Below, piece by piece: positions 57,148 through 64,000 of a stretch of 64,000 bases of DNA; the stretch's first letter is position 1, and every line of letters starts with the position of its first letter. The notes under the pieces are model-generated. The model had not been told where the DNA came from, made no database searches, and saw only the letters and a list, made by a program, of their open reading frames with translations. A program made the position numbers and the translations under genes. Where the stretch lies: contig OY970367.1 of NCBI GenBank assembly GCA_963718635.1, positions 5,332,001 to 5,396,000 of the forward strand, given 5' to 3'. This DNA is from JAIOQJ01 sp963718635 (GTDB lineage Bacteria; Planctomycetota; Planctomycetia; Gemmatales; Gemmataceae).

Positions 57148-58134
57148 ATGCCGTCCGCGCCTTTGCCTTTTGAAACCGACATTCACAATATGGAACTTGC
57201 CTTGGCCAAACTGGAGGCCGAGGTCAACGGGTCCCTCACGCACGCGGATGAAGTGCGCCGCATCCGGCGCGAACTTCAGAGTCTCAAGAAGAAAAAGTAT
57301 AGCAGTCTCAGCGCCTGGGAAACGGTTCTCGTTTCAAGGCATCCAGATCGGCCGCAGACCGTCGATTACATCGACTTGATCTTTGAAGAGTTCGTCGAAC
57401 TACATGGCGATCGGGCTTTCGGCGACGATCGCGCCATGCGCACCGGGTTCGCACGACTGGGCGATTTCAAGGTGATGCTGATCGGCCATCAGAAAGGCCA
57501 TACGCTGCAAGAGCGCCAGAGTTGCTTCTACGGTTGCGCTCATCCAGAAGGTTACCGCAAGGCGCTGAGCAAGATGCACCTGGCGGCTAAGTTCGGCATG
57601 CCCATCATCTGCATGATCGATACGCCGGGCGCCTTTCCGGGCATCGGCGCCGAGGAGCGCGGACAGGCTCAACTGATCGCGACGAGCATTTTCGAGATGT
57701 CGCGCGTGCCGACTCCGATCGTCTGCGTGGTCATCGGAGAGGGGGGCTCCGGCGGGGCACTGGGCATCGGCGTGGGCGATCGCGTGAGCATGCTCGAGCA
57801 CGCTTACTATTCGGTCATCAGCCCGGAAGGCTGTGCCGGGATCTTGTGGAAGACTGCGAACGAAGAGACCAAGCCGCGAGCCGCCGACGCGCTGAAGCTG
57901 ACCTCGCGCGACCTGGCGAAATTGGGCGTGATCGATGACGTTATTCCGGAGCCGATCGGCGGCGCGCACCGCGACACGCGCGAGATGGCCAACACGCTAA
58001 AGACCTATCTGCTACGTTACCTCCGCGAGTTGCAACCGCTCAATTCGGTGGACCTGCTCAACGCCCGCTACGACAAGTTTCGCCGTATGGGCGCCTTCGT
58101 CGCCAAGGCAGCCGAGCCGGCTTCAAGCGCTTGA
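57148..58134 (+). CDS. accA: Acetyl-CoA carboxylase carboxyltransferase subunit alpha
   Basis: 328 residues. The opening is the alpha-subunit helix (FETDIHNMELALAKLEAEVN) and the core has ELHGDRAFGDDRAMRTGFARL, GHQKGH, FPGIGAEERGQAQ and GEGGSGGALGIGVGDRVSMLEHAYYSVISPEG (quoted in parts), all typical. It transfers the carboxyl group from carboxybiotin to acetyl-CoA in fatty acid synthesis, with AccD. The partner accD and the biotin carrier are not in the window, though birA is. The gene ends 85 bases before a pair of dif-like sites. Confidence 0.96.
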   Translation: MPSAPLPFETDIHNMELALAKLEAEVNGSLTHADEVRRIRRELQSLKKKKYSSLSAWETVLVSRHPDRPQTVDYIDLIFEEFVELHGDRAFGDDRAMRTGFARLGDFKVMLIGHQKGHTLQERQSCFYGCAHPEGYRKALSKMHLAAKFGMPIICMIDTPGAFPGIGAEERGQAQLIATSIFEMSRVPTPIVCVVIGEGGSGGALGIGVGDRVSMLEHAYYSVISPEGCAGILWKTANEETKPRAADALKLTSRDLAKLGVIDDVIPEPIGGAHRDTREMANTLKTYLLRYLRELQPLNSVDLLNARYDKFRRMGAFVAKAAEPASSA

Positions 58135-58218
58135 TCGCTGCCCCGCTGCCAGCGGCTAAAACAGGCGAATTCCTCGGTAAAACGTGGGATTTCGCCTTTA
58201 CGGGCTTCTATATATGCA

Positions 58219-58246
58219 ATTTAACATAACAACCATTATCGGACGT
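58219..58246 (-). other. dif-like XerC/XerD site, first of an inverted pair
   Basis: Read on the minus strand: XerC arm ACGTCCGATAA, centre TGGTTG, XerD arm TTATGTTAAAT. The XerD arm is identical to that of the Escherichia coli dif site (TTATGTTAAAT), and the XerC arm ends in the usual ATAA. Total 28 bases, the standard 11+6+11 layout. It lies in the 204-base gap between accA and the oxidoreductase gene. Confidence 0.7.
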
Positions 58247-58305
58247 TGTGGTTTGGTTGCTCGGGGCTTCGAGGGCGCGCGGTCGCAACCGGCGGCGAAG
58301 TCGCA

Positions 58306-58333
58306 ACGTCCGATAATGAATCTTATGTTCAAT
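58306..58333 (+). other. dif-like XerC/XerD site, second of an inverted pair
   Basis: Plus strand: XerC arm ACGTCCGATAA (identical to the first), centre TGAATC, XerD arm TTATGTTCAAT (one mismatch to the first). It is opposite in orientation to the site at 58219-58246, and ends six bases before the next start codon. The different centre should stop recombination between the two, because XerCD exchange needs matching centres. Confidence 0.6.
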
Positions 58334-58338
58334 TAGAG

Positions 58339-59622
58339 ATGGGCGAAAATCCAATGCTCCCAGATGCTTCCAGATCGATTCGGATGGGCATGGTCGGCCT
58401 TGGGATGATCTTTGAAGAAACCTATCTGCCGATGTTCGAAGCGGCTCGTCGCGACGGGCTGTTTCGGCGCAACTTCGGGCTCGTTGAAATCGAACTCGCA
58501 GCTGTCGCAACCCGGACAGGCAGCCGGGTCGAGCGCTACCGCAACCGCCTGCCGCCCTTCCAAAGTTTCGCCGGCGCCGACTCGGTAAGGGAGATGCTCG
58601 CCTCGGGCGTCGATGCCGTCTGCATCGCTACGCCGGACGACCGCCACTTCGAGCCGGCCCGGCTGGCGTTAGAAGCGGGCAAGCACATCCTGATTGAAAA
58701 ACCTTCGGTGCTGTCGCTTGCCGAATTGAGCACGTTGCAAGAGTTGGCCGACGGGAAAGGGGTACTGGCGAAGGTCGTCTATCATAAGCTGGCTGACCCC
58801 GATCATAAGAAGTTGCGGACGCACTATCTCGACGGCAACCTTCGTCACGTGAACAACGGCTACTGTTCCCTGCTCGAACCGAAGTCGATCAGCGGCGGGC
58901 AGTTTGCCGAGTGGATCAAGGGTCGCAATCCGGGGACCTATGTCGCCGTCCATTATTTGAAGTTGATCGACTTCAGTTTCGGACCCGATTGGAAGCTAAC
59001 GCGCATCGGCTGCACCGGTCAGCGCGGCCTCGTCGGACCTGCCGACGGCCCGACTTGGGATTCGGTTCAACTCCAAGTGATCTACACCCATCCCGATCAG
59101 CGCGAAGCCGCGTTCGACATCCATACGAGTTGGGTCACGCCCGACAACTTCCCCGGCTACGTCGAGCAAGAGGTTCAGTTCCGTTTTGACAATGCTGTCT
59201 GGAACGCGCATCAGCGCAAGCGCGGCGTCGAAGTCGCCATCGAAAACAAGATGCCCGCCGAGATGAAGTACACGCCGAACCACCATTACAATGGCACGTT
59301 CGCCGAACCGTGGGGCGAGCGCTCGCAGCGCGGCTACGGTATCGAGATCCTGCGGCGCTTTTTTGAGGAGGTCGCCTACGTCGAATACGGCGGCGTCCCC
59401 CTGCTCCGAGCCGATCGTCTGCAAGAAATGCGGGCACTCGCATACAACGATATCGCGGCCGACCGCAACTGCGTGGCGATCGTTCAAGCCATGGAAGCGA
59501 TTTTAAAAAGGCACGCCGGCGGCGAGCCAAGTTGCACGGTCGAAGTGAATGGCGAACGAGGCGGACTCGTGCTTTGGCAACGCGATGGGTCGGCAGAAGT
59601 TTTGTATGCCGATCCTGTATAA
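58339..59622 (+). CDS. Gfo/Idh/MocA family oxidoreductase
   Basis: 427 residues from ATG 58339. The Rossmann motif is MVGLGMIFEETYLP (GxGxxF) and the family motif EKP is in ILIEKPSVLSLAEL. The C-terminal dehydrogenase domain follows. The family uses NAD(P) to oxidise or reduce sugars and related alcohols, and planctomycetes have dozens. The substrate is unknown. The start lies six bases from the second dif-like site, so the ribosome-binding region overlaps or abuts it. The DUF4058 gene follows 38 bases downstream. Confidence 0.9.
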   Translation: MGENPMLPDASRSIRMGMVGLGMIFEETYLPMFEAARRDGLFRRNFGLVEIELAAVATRTGSRVERYRNRLPPFQSFAGADSVREMLASGVDAVCIATPDDRHFEPARLALEAGKHILIEKPSVLSLAELSTLQELADGKGVLAKVVYHKLADPDHKKLRTHYLDGNLRHVNNGYCSLLEPKSISGGQFAEWIKGRNPGTYVAVHYLKLIDFSFGPDWKLTRIGCTGQRGLVGPADGPTWDSVQLQVIYTHPDQREAAFDIHTSWVTPDNFPGYVEQEVQFRFDNAVWNAHQRKRGVEVAIENKMPAEMKYTPNHHYNGTFAEPWGERSQRGYGIEILRRFFEEVAYVEYGGVPLLRADRLQEMRALAYNDIAADRNCVAIVQAMEAILKRHAGGEPSCTVEVNGERGGLVLWQRDGSAEVLYADPV

Positions 59623-59660
59623 TCAGGATGGTGAAATTGAACCGCATATTGAGGTAGTCA

Positions 59661-60440
59661 ATGCCATCGCCGTTTCCTGGAATGGACCCCTATCTGGAAA
59701 GGCCGAGTCTTTGGCCGGACGTTCATCACGAAATGATTCGGGGGATTCGGGCGGCGCTCAACCCATTAGTTCTGCCTGCCTACACAGTCCGCGTGCAGGA
59801 GCGGGTTTACGTTTCTCCGGAAGACGAACTAGAGTTAGAAAACTTTTTGCCCCATCTGGTTCTTAAGAAGTCAAATGGCAGTCAAAAGATGAAGGCGACG
59901 GGGACAATCGACATCGACCCACCTGTAATCATCCCTTACGTTTATAATGCGACGATTGAAGAGCCCTACCTGGAAATCAAAGATCGAAAAACGAACCGTC
60001 TGATAACCGTAATTGAAGTACTCAGCCCGGCTAATAAGATTCGCGGCTCGCGCAGGCGCGCGAGCTATATGGAAAAACGTGAGAAACTTTTAGAAAGCAA
60101 TGCCCACCTCGTCGAGATCGACCTATTGCGCTGCGGCGATCTCCCCATTAAACCTTTGCTGGATTCCGGCGACCATCGAGTTTTTCTTTCGCGTGGCGAC
60201 GATCGCAAGCACACCCGGTGCTGGCCGATTCGACTTCGGGACAGGTTGCCGGTCATTGGCATTCCTCTGAAAAAACCTGATGCCGATGTGCCGTTGGATA
60301 TGAATTCCTTGCTTAAAGTGGTTTACGCCAGCGGCGCCTATGAGAATGCAGTTGATTACACTAAGCCCTGCAAGCCCCCCTTGAAACCCGCCAACGCGCG
60401 GTGGGCAAGTCGCCTGCTGAAAGAGGCAGGCTTGCGCTAG
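59661..60440 (+). CDS. DUF4058 family protein
   Basis: 259 residues. The start MPSPFPGMDPYLERPSLWPDV is typical of DUF4058, a family frequent in planctomycetes and cyanobacteria. The core ITVIEVLSPANKIRG includes the conserved (I/V)E(L/V)LSP.NK motif, which resembles the ExK core of PD-(D/E)XK folds. Function is unknown. It sits behind GAGGTAG and probably forms an operon with the oxidoreductase. Confidence 0.9.
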   Translation: MPSPFPGMDPYLERPSLWPDVHHEMIRGIRAALNPLVLPAYTVRVQERVYVSPEDELELENFLPHLVLKKSNGSQKMKATGTIDIDPPVIIPYVYNATIEEPYLEIKDRKTNRLITVIEVLSPANKIRGSRRRASYMEKREKLLESNAHLVEIDLLRCGDLPIKPLLDSGDHRVFLSRGDDRKHTRCWPIRLRDRLPVIGIPLKKPDADVPLDMNSLLKVVYASGAYENAVDYTKPCKPPLKPANARWASRLLKEAGLR

Positions 60441-60441
60441 C

Positions 60442-60452
60442 CCCCTGCCCTT
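60442..60452 (-). other. Polar motif AGGGCAGGGGG (KOPS-like)
   Basis: Minus strand, just after the DUF4058 stop; it points left, towards 58.2 kb. Confidence 0.55.
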
Positions 60453-60472
60453 TTGCAATTGTCATTGACATA

Positions 60473-60588
60473 CTAACCCGAAGCGTTAGCGAGGCAGGCC
60501 CCGAAGCGTTAGCGAGCTTTCGCTTGCTCATTTGAGTATAACGCTAACGCTCCAGGGGATTGCCTCGCTAACGCTTCGGGTTAGTGTA
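60473..60588. repeat. CTAACCCGAAGCG nested hairpin
   Basis: ACTAACCCGAAGCGTTAGCG at the left and CGCTAACGCTTCGGGTTAGT at the right, with inner copies of CCCGAAGCGTTAGCGA and TAACGCTAACGCTCC. Same family as 9822 and 63229. No gene is visible between 60441 and 60676. Confidence 0.85.
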
Positions 60589-60676
60589 ATCGAAGATGAC
60601 CCTTTCGCCGCATGTGCATAATATTTAGACGTGTCATCTGTGAAATGCGTAGGAATTTTAAGTACATAGGAAACAA

Positions 60677-62054
60677 ATGACCTCCGGCATCCAACATCCG
60701 CACGAACCAAGGTCCAACGCCGATCGAACCGCGGCTTTGCGAATCGAACCTCGGTCTCTGCGCACCTACACACCCAGCCAGCTGGTAATAGCCAAGAGTG
60801 CGGGCGTTTATCATTGGACGCCCGAAGGCAGAAGGCTCTTCGATTTTAGCTCCGGGGTTCTGGTAGCTAATTTGGGTCATAATCCTGCGGCATGGATGAA
60901 GAGGTTCTTCAACTATATGGGTTGGGAACAGATAGCCAGTGCACCGGATGCTCACCCCCCTGCCCTGCCGATGACGGCTTACAACGCCATCACGCCGATT
61001 GAAGTCGAAGCGAGCCGACGGCTTATCGAAGTGTTACAAAAGAGCGCGGGCGGTAAACGTCTTGAACAAGTGATGTGGGCGGCGTCCGGTTCAGAGGCGA
61101 TTCAAAAAGCGATCTGGACCGCCTGGGCCCGCGATCGCACTCGGCCCATGATCCTGGCGACGCGCTTTCGGCTTCCACGGCAAGAAAGGAATCGCCAATG
61201 CCGTTACGGGGAGCGAGACCGACAGCGAACGCGATCCGCGCGTCCGATTCTTCGGCTTCCCGATGCAGGAATGCGACGACATTTCCAAACGCGGAAAATC
61301 GTTTGACCCCCTGCCCTACCGCCGAGAACTCGATTCCCTGCTCCACCAGTTAGGACGCAAAATCGGAACCTTGATTACCGAACCGTACTTGGGCGGCGGC
61401 GGCTCATATCACCCGCCAAAAGAATACCTACAGATGTTGCAGACTTTCTGCCGTGAAAACGACATCGTTTTCATCCTCGACGAGGTGCAATCAAACTTCG
61501 GACGCACCAGCCACCTGTTCGCTTTTGAAGCTTATGGCCTGGAACCCGATCTCGTCGTTCTGGGCAAGGGTCTGGGTAATGGCGTGCCCGTGGCGGCGGC
61601 TGTCGGTCGGGCCGACTTGTTCGCTTCTTTGGATTATGGCGAAGGTTCGGATACATGGAGCGCCAACCCACTTTGTTGTGCGGCCGTCCTCGCAACCCTT
61701 GACGAATTTGCGGGTCGCGACGTTCTTGGTATGGCGCATAAGTCATCCGCATTGATTGAAGCGGGGTTGCTCAATCTAAAGGAATTGCCGTTTGTAGCGC
61801 ATGTCCGGGGCGAACGCGATGGCATGGTTTGGGGCATCGAGATGCGCGATCATGCCGGTAAAACGGCTGCCGAATGGGCCAACGCCTTCGTGCTGGAATG
61901 TTATCGTGGCGAAGGAAACAATGGCATTCACCTGCTCGGTCCGCTAGCCAAGAAGGTCGTGCGGATTTCGCCCCCCTTGACAATCACCGAAGCGGAAACC
62001 AAAACATCGATGGAACTGATGCTCCGAATCGCCCAACGCATGACCTCAGCATGA
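60677..62054 (+). CDS. Class III aminotransferase, one frame break
   Basis: About 459 residues in two frames. PLP-binding motifs: MWAASGSEAIQKAI in the first half and, after the break, FILDEVQSNFGR (DExQ), and VLGKGLGNGVPVAAAVG, with the lysine Schiff base. The frame breaks at GACGCGCTTTCGG (61158-61167): adding GC gives ATRAFGFHGKKG. Members of this family act on ornithine, GABA, diaminobutyrate or similar; the substrate is not decidable here. The gene contains two of the polar AGGGCAGGGGG motifs on the opposite strand. Confidence 0.9.
60956..60966 (-). other. Polar motif AGGGCAGGGGG (KOPS-like)
   Basis: Minus strand, inside the aminotransferase coding sequence (HPPALPM); it points left. 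Confidence 0.55.
61307..61317 (-). other. Polar motif AGGGCAGGGGG (KOPS-like)
   Basis: Minus strand, inside the second half of the aminotransferase gene (DPLPYR); it points left. Confidence 0.55.
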
Positions 62055-62102
62055 CAATTGACCGTCCGAGCCGGACGCGTAAACTAGGGTGTGCATCCAA
62101 AT

Positions 62103-62200
62103 ACATTTAGCCACAGATGAAACACAGATTGAACACGGATAAAGACTATTTATTAATCTGTATTAATCCGTGTTTATTCTGTGTTCAATCCGTGGCTCAT
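62103..62200. repeat. TAGCCACAGATGAAACACAG inverted repeat
   Basis: Left arm TAGCCACAGATGAAACACAG and TTGAACACGGAT, right arm ATTAATCCGTG, TTCTGTGTTCAATCCGTGGC. The copy at 50202 is less symmetric. The repeat lies between the aminotransferase and the permease. Confidence 0.8.
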
Positions 62201-62240
62201 GATTTTGGATTTGTGATTTCTGACCTGACTGGAGATTTCT

Positions 62241-63203
62241 TTGATCCTGGCGGAAGTCTCTTTCATCGACAGCCTTGCCAAAACCTGCGGGTTTGCCTTC
62301 ACTTTTGAATTCCGCGCTGTCTTGGCCGTGCTACTGGTGACGGCAATCTGCGGCATGGTCGGCGCGCTCGTCGTCGGCAATCGGATGGCCTTCTTCAGTG
62401 ATGCCATGGCCCACTGCGCCTTTGCCGGCGTGGCCCTTGGCATCTTGCTAACGCTCGCGCTGGGATCAGGCAGTCATCCCGAAGAGTTCCATTGGCTGGT
62501 GCCGATTGTGATGGTCGGCTTCGGCGCCCTTGTCGGCCTGGCGATTGCTTTCGTGAAGGAAAACACCGATCTGGCGAGCGACACCGTCATCGGCGTCTTT
62601 TTCGCCGGGGCCATCGGCTTCGGCGCCATGCTACTAACTGCCTTAAAACAGCATCGGGCGATCGACCCCGAGACTTTCTTGTTCGGCAGCCCCTTCTTCG
62701 TTCAAGACATCGACTTTGTCTATTTATTAGTGTTATTTGCGCTCGTGGTAATTCTTTTGGTGATGCGTTATAACCAGCTGTTGCTGGTGAGTTTCAACCC
62801 GAGTCTCGCCCGCTCGCGACGGATCTCGCTGCGATTGAACAACTATCTCTTCATCTTGTTGCTAGCGCTTATCGTGAACTTGTCCATAGTCGCCGTGGGC
62901 GCCCTGCTAATCAATGCGATGCTCATAGTACCGGCAGCCACGGCCAGCAATGTCGCGCGCAATCTGCGCCAGATGTTTTGGATTACTTTCGGCATAAGCA
63001 TCGCCGCCGGGCTGAGCGGTCTTTATCTAAGCAGCGGATTCGCCATGCGTTTGTCATCCGGCACGGAAATCGAGTTTGGTCCAAGCGGCACGATCATCTG
63101 CGTCAGCGTGCTGTTGTTCTTCGTATCGATGTTGGCGCCACGCATCCGCCGTCTCATGCATCCGGTTGCAACTTCGCGCTCGCTGGAAGTGCCTAGCACG
63201 TGA
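62241..63203 (+). CDS. Metal ABC transporter permease, ZnuB/MntB-type
   Basis: 320 residues from the TTG at 62241, behind CTGGAGA. About eight membrane helices in the ABC-3 pattern: AVLAVLLVTAICGMVGALVV, FFSDAMAHCAFAGVALG, and FILLLALIVNLSIVAVGALLINAM. This family takes up zinc, manganese or iron. The ATPase and binding protein are not adjacent in the window. The end is short and basic (RSLEVPST). Confidence 0.9.
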   Translation: MILAEVSFIDSLAKTCGFAFTFEFRAVLAVLLVTAICGMVGALVVGNRMAFFSDAMAHCAFAGVALGILLTLALGSGSHPEEFHWLVPIVMVGFGALVGLAIAFVKENTDLASDTVIGVFFAGAIGFGAMLLTALKQHRAIDPETFLFGSPFFVQDIDFVYLLVLFALVVILLVMRYNQLLLVSFNPSLARSRRISLRLNNYLFILLLALIVNLSIVAVGALLINAMLIVPAATASNVARNLRQMFWITFGISIAAGLSGLYLSSGFAMRLSSGTEIEFGPSGTIICVSVLLFFVSMLAPRIRRLMHPVATSRSLEVPST

Positions 63204-63228
63204 ATGTCGCTGCCGAGCCCCGATCGAC

Positions 63229-63397
63229 ATACTAACCCGAAGCGTGAGCGAGGCAAGCCCGGAAGCGTTAGCGTTATTTTGGTCGTAAATACACTAACGC
63301 TAACGCTTCGGCGAAAACCTCGCTGACGCGTCGGGTTAGTGTAGATGCCTCTGACGCTTCGGGCAAATCCTCGCTGACGCGTCGGGTTGGCGTACCG
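63229..63397. repeat. CTAACCCGAAGCG repeat with two right arms
   Basis: ACTAACCCGAAGCGTGAGCG, then TAACGCTAACGCTTCGG, then CCTCGCTGACGCGTCGGGTT twice (ending near 63344 and 63387). The family is that of 9822 and 60473. The gap 63204-63505 has no gene. Confidence 0.8.
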
Positions 63398-63505
63398 CGC
63401 GTAGCTACGAATTTGCTCAGGGCGCTCAAATTTCAAACCCTAGTCGCATCGAAAACGTAGAATAGCCAGCGAGATCGGCCATCCCTCCCTAGTGCGTGCG
63501 AGTTA

Positions 63506-64000
63506 ATGGAACAGCAAGTTCTCGACTTCCTGAAAGACTTTACATCGATCATCTGGGAAGCCTTTCCGTTTATTGTTTTAGGCGCACTCGTTGCCGGCAT
63601 CCTTGAAGAAGTCGTGCCGCAACAGGCGATCGCACGCATTGTCCCGCGCAATAAGGTTCTTGCCGTCAGCCTAGGGGCTTTGCTGGGACTGGTTTTTCCG
63701 ATGTGCGAGTGCGGCATCGTGCCAGTCATGCGCCGCCTTCTTCGCAAAGGCCTGCCGCTCGGCACTTGCGTCGCCTATATGATGGCCGGGCCGATCATCA
63801 ACTTAGTAGTGATCGCTAGTACGGTTGCCGCTTTTGGTCCGCACGGGCTGGCCCTGCAAATGACGCTGCTGCGCGTCGGGCTCGGCTTTATCGTCGCTGT
63901 TGTGACTGGTCTGCTGGTCGAAGCGGAATATCGCAAGGTCGGCAACGCCCTGCTGACGCCGCTGGCCCGGCCTCAAAAAGATGATGACGACCATGCCGAG
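63506..64000 (+). CDS. YraQ/UPF0718-type permease, cut at the right edge
   Basis: 165 residues visible from ATG 63506; the frame is open at the window end. Membrane helices SIIWEAFPFIVLGALVAGIL and VLAVSLGALLGLVFPM precede the family motif CECGIVPVMRRLLRKGLP, then AYMMAGPIINLVVIASTVAA. The CxC motif is conserved in this permease family (DUF318) and may handle metal or metalloid. The segment after residue 155 (PQKDDDDHAE) begins a charged loop. Confidence 0.85.
   Translation, partial: MEQQVLDFLKDFTSIIWEAFPFIVLGALVAGILEEVVPQQAIARIVPRNKVLAVSLGALLGLVFPMCECGIVPVMRRLLRKGLPLGTCVAYMMAGPIINLVVIASTVAAFGPHGLALQMTLLRVGLGFIVAVVTGLLVEAEYRKVGNALLTPLARPQKDDDDHAE

Noticed and set aside
58246..58338. Longer N-terminus for the Gfo/Idh oxidoreductase from a GTG
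   Set aside because: It would translate the second dif-like site and the spacer between the two sites; the ATG at 58339 directly precedes the Rossmann fold.

Overview
The window looks like a bacterial chromosome segment of the phylum Planctomycetota, probably close to the Gemmatales; this is inferred from gene content, not from a marker tree. Pointers are a secreted sulfatase, a BBP7-type outer-membrane barrel, an OprP-like porin, a VIT/VWA protein, TPM proteins, DUF4058, an FHA coiled-coil protein, an orphan TssA, mlaF-mlaD, many TPR proteins, and very many palindromic repeats between genes. No phage, insertion sequence or CRISPR array is visible.

Layout. 0-6.9 kb is an accessory patch: a cut-off TPR protein, a broken lipoprotein, a coupled pair (ADP-ribosyltransferase-like protein plus small beta-barrel protein), ygiQ, a nucleotidyltransferase with a decayed HEPN partner, a PD-(D/E)XK-like protein, and an antitoxin with an 11-codon vapC stub. 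6.9-16 kb holds a lipid-transport pair (mlaD, mlaF), an HtrA-like protease, a sulfatase, birA, a 73-bp dyad-repeat array and a putative peptidase. 16-32 kb holds a DUF255 protein, a zinc-ribbon membrane protein, a UbiA prenyltransferase, sdhB, the FHA protein, a transglutaminase, hslVU, two TPM proteins and hemC. 32-48 kb holds envelope proteins, argH, a porin, aroG, BBP7, an MFS transporter, a large TPR protein, a glycosyltransferase and tRNA-Cys. 48-64 kb holds a Nat-like ABC exporter, tssA, the VIT/VWA protein, a DUF433/DUF5615 pair, a ferredoxin-NADP reductase, a protein kinase, accA, an oxidoreductase, an aminotransferase, a metal ABC permease and a YraQ-like permease that runs off the end.

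Most notable observation. Between accA and the following oxidoreductase lie two dif-like XerC/XerD sites in opposite orientation (58219-58246 and 58306-58333). One carries the XerD-arm sequence known from Escherichia coli dif. An 11-base polar motif, AGGGCAGGGGG, which contains the KOPS consensus GGGNAGGG, occurs nine times. All nine copies point at this site: six on the + strand to its left and three on the - strand to its right. I infer that the window contains the replication terminus.

Second theme. At least 23 frame breaks interrupt otherwise well-conserved genes. About 16 coincide with GCGC tetramers and most of the rest with homopolymers. This looks like sequencing or consensus error, perhaps caused by base modification at GCGC, rather than mass pseudogenisation. 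Broken genes are therefore annotated as single genes with the break noted. Many intergenic gaps are filled by at least ten families of hairpin repeats, sometimes nested.
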